21,217 nucleotides of DNA from JALOAT01 sp041677345 (GTDB lineage: Bacteria; Pseudomonadota; Gammaproteobacteria; Thiohalomonadales; Thiohalomonadaceae): contig JBAYQE010000041.1 of assembly GCA_041677345.1 (NCBI GenBank), forward strand, positions 1 through 21,217, written 5' to 3'. Positions 20,770 to 21,217 of this stretch are shown in pieces. A model generated the notes under the pieces. The model did no database searches, was not told where the DNA came from, and worked only from the letters and a program-made list of their open reading frames with translations. The position numbers and the translations under genes are program-made. Every line of letters begins with the position of its first letter. The first letter of the stretch is position 1.

Positions 20770-21217
20770 ATGTACACGAAAAGCATGCAAATAGACGGTT
20801 TCGACCCCGAGTTGTTCTCTGCCATGGAGCAGGAGCGGGTCCGTCAGGAAGAACACATCGAACTCATCGCCTCGGAGAACTACGCCAGCCCGCGCGTGCT
20901 GGAGGCACAGGGGTCCGTGCTCACCAACAAATACGCCGAGGGCTACCCGGGCAAGCGCTACTACGGCGGCTGCGAATTCGTGGACATTGCCGAGCAACTG
21001 GCCATCGATCGCGTCAAGCAGCTGTTCGGCGCCGACTACGCCAATGTCCAGCCCCATTCCGGCTCCCAGGCCAACGCCGCCGTCTACATGGCCCTGCTGA
21101 ACCCGGGCGACACCGTGCTGGGCATGAGCCTGGCCCACGGCGGTCACCTGACCCACGGCGCCAAGGTGAATTTCTCCGGCAAGATCTACAACGCCGTGCA
21201 GTACGGCCTGAACGCCG
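20770..21217 (+). CDS. glyA: Serine hydroxymethyltransferase, 5' part
   Basis: The first 149 residues of a protein usually about 417 long; it runs off the window. The start MYTKSMQIDGFDPELF follows AGGAG by five bases. Family motifs are ELIASENYASPRVLEAQGS, KYAEGYPGKRYYGG (Y55, E57, Y65) and HSGSQAN (96-102, cofactor phosphate binding), and H126 in LAHGGHLTHG stacks on pyridoxal phosphate in E. coli GlyA. It converts serine and tetrahydrofolate to glycine and methylene-tetrahydrofolate in the cytoplasm. The PLP-binding lysine lies beyond the window end. Confidence 0.97.
   Translation, partial: MYTKSMQIDGFDPELFSAMEQERVRQEEHIELIASENYASPRVLEAQGSVLTNKYAEGYPGKRYYGGCEFVDIAEQLAIDRVKQLFGADYANVQPHSGSQANAAVYMALLNPGDTVLGMSLAHGGHLTHGAKVNFSGKIYNAVQYGLNA

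Overview
The window (21,217 bases, GC-rich) reads as chromosome of a Gram-negative, sulfur-oxidising gammaproteobacterium, probably Chromatiales-like. The evidence is a minor-pilin cluster in the Pseudomonas order, a soxXYZA operon, the rhd-tusA-dsrE2 sulfur-trafficking trio, and BepA- and FadL-type envelope proteins. The exact lineage is inference.

Layout. 1-1143: 3' part of tex. 1160-1316: a GC-rich inverted repeat built of ~9-base units. 1387-3335: ykgJ-type cysteine-cluster protein, a CusF-like periplasmic copper protein and dinB, apparently one unit. 3460-4818: a YbaK-like plus HDOD fusion protein. 4950-12262: type IV pilus priming and adhesin cluster (fimT/fimU-like, pilV, pilW, pilX, a PilY2-like small protein, pilY1, pilE-like), with a REP hairpin after pilX. 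12460-14746 (minus): soxX-soxY-soxZ-soxA with its own terminator and a likely dyad-flanked promoter. 14846-16294 (minus): BepA-type M48 protease with TPRs. 16363-17710: rhodanese, TusA and DsrE2-type sulfurtransferases and a strong terminator. 17717-20411: a structured leader, a FadL-family outer-membrane protein, and a secreted protein that looks like two DUF302-type domains, then a terminator. 20458-20618: a nested palindromic element with a perfect REP pair inside nonamer-unit arms. 20770 to the end: 5' part of glyA.

How the genes work together. SoxAX would load thiosulfate onto the SoxYZ carrier in the periplasm; soxB and soxCD are not in this window. Rhodanese, TusA and DsrE2 would relay persulfide sulfur in the cytoplasm toward a Dsr or sHdr oxidation system located elsewhere. 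FadL-like and DUF302-like proteins follow directly and could handle a hydrophobic substrate, but that is speculation. The pilus cluster encodes the tip/priming complex rather than the motor.

The least explained signals are non-coding: (i) two elements with 9-base-unit inverted arms, one carrying a REP pair; (ii) a diverged REP copy inside the pilus cluster showing a compensatory base-pair change; (iii) a FadL leader in which an upstream anti-Shine-Dalgarno can pair with the ribosome-binding site across competing hairpins; and (iv) a hairpin plus U-run in the tusA leader.
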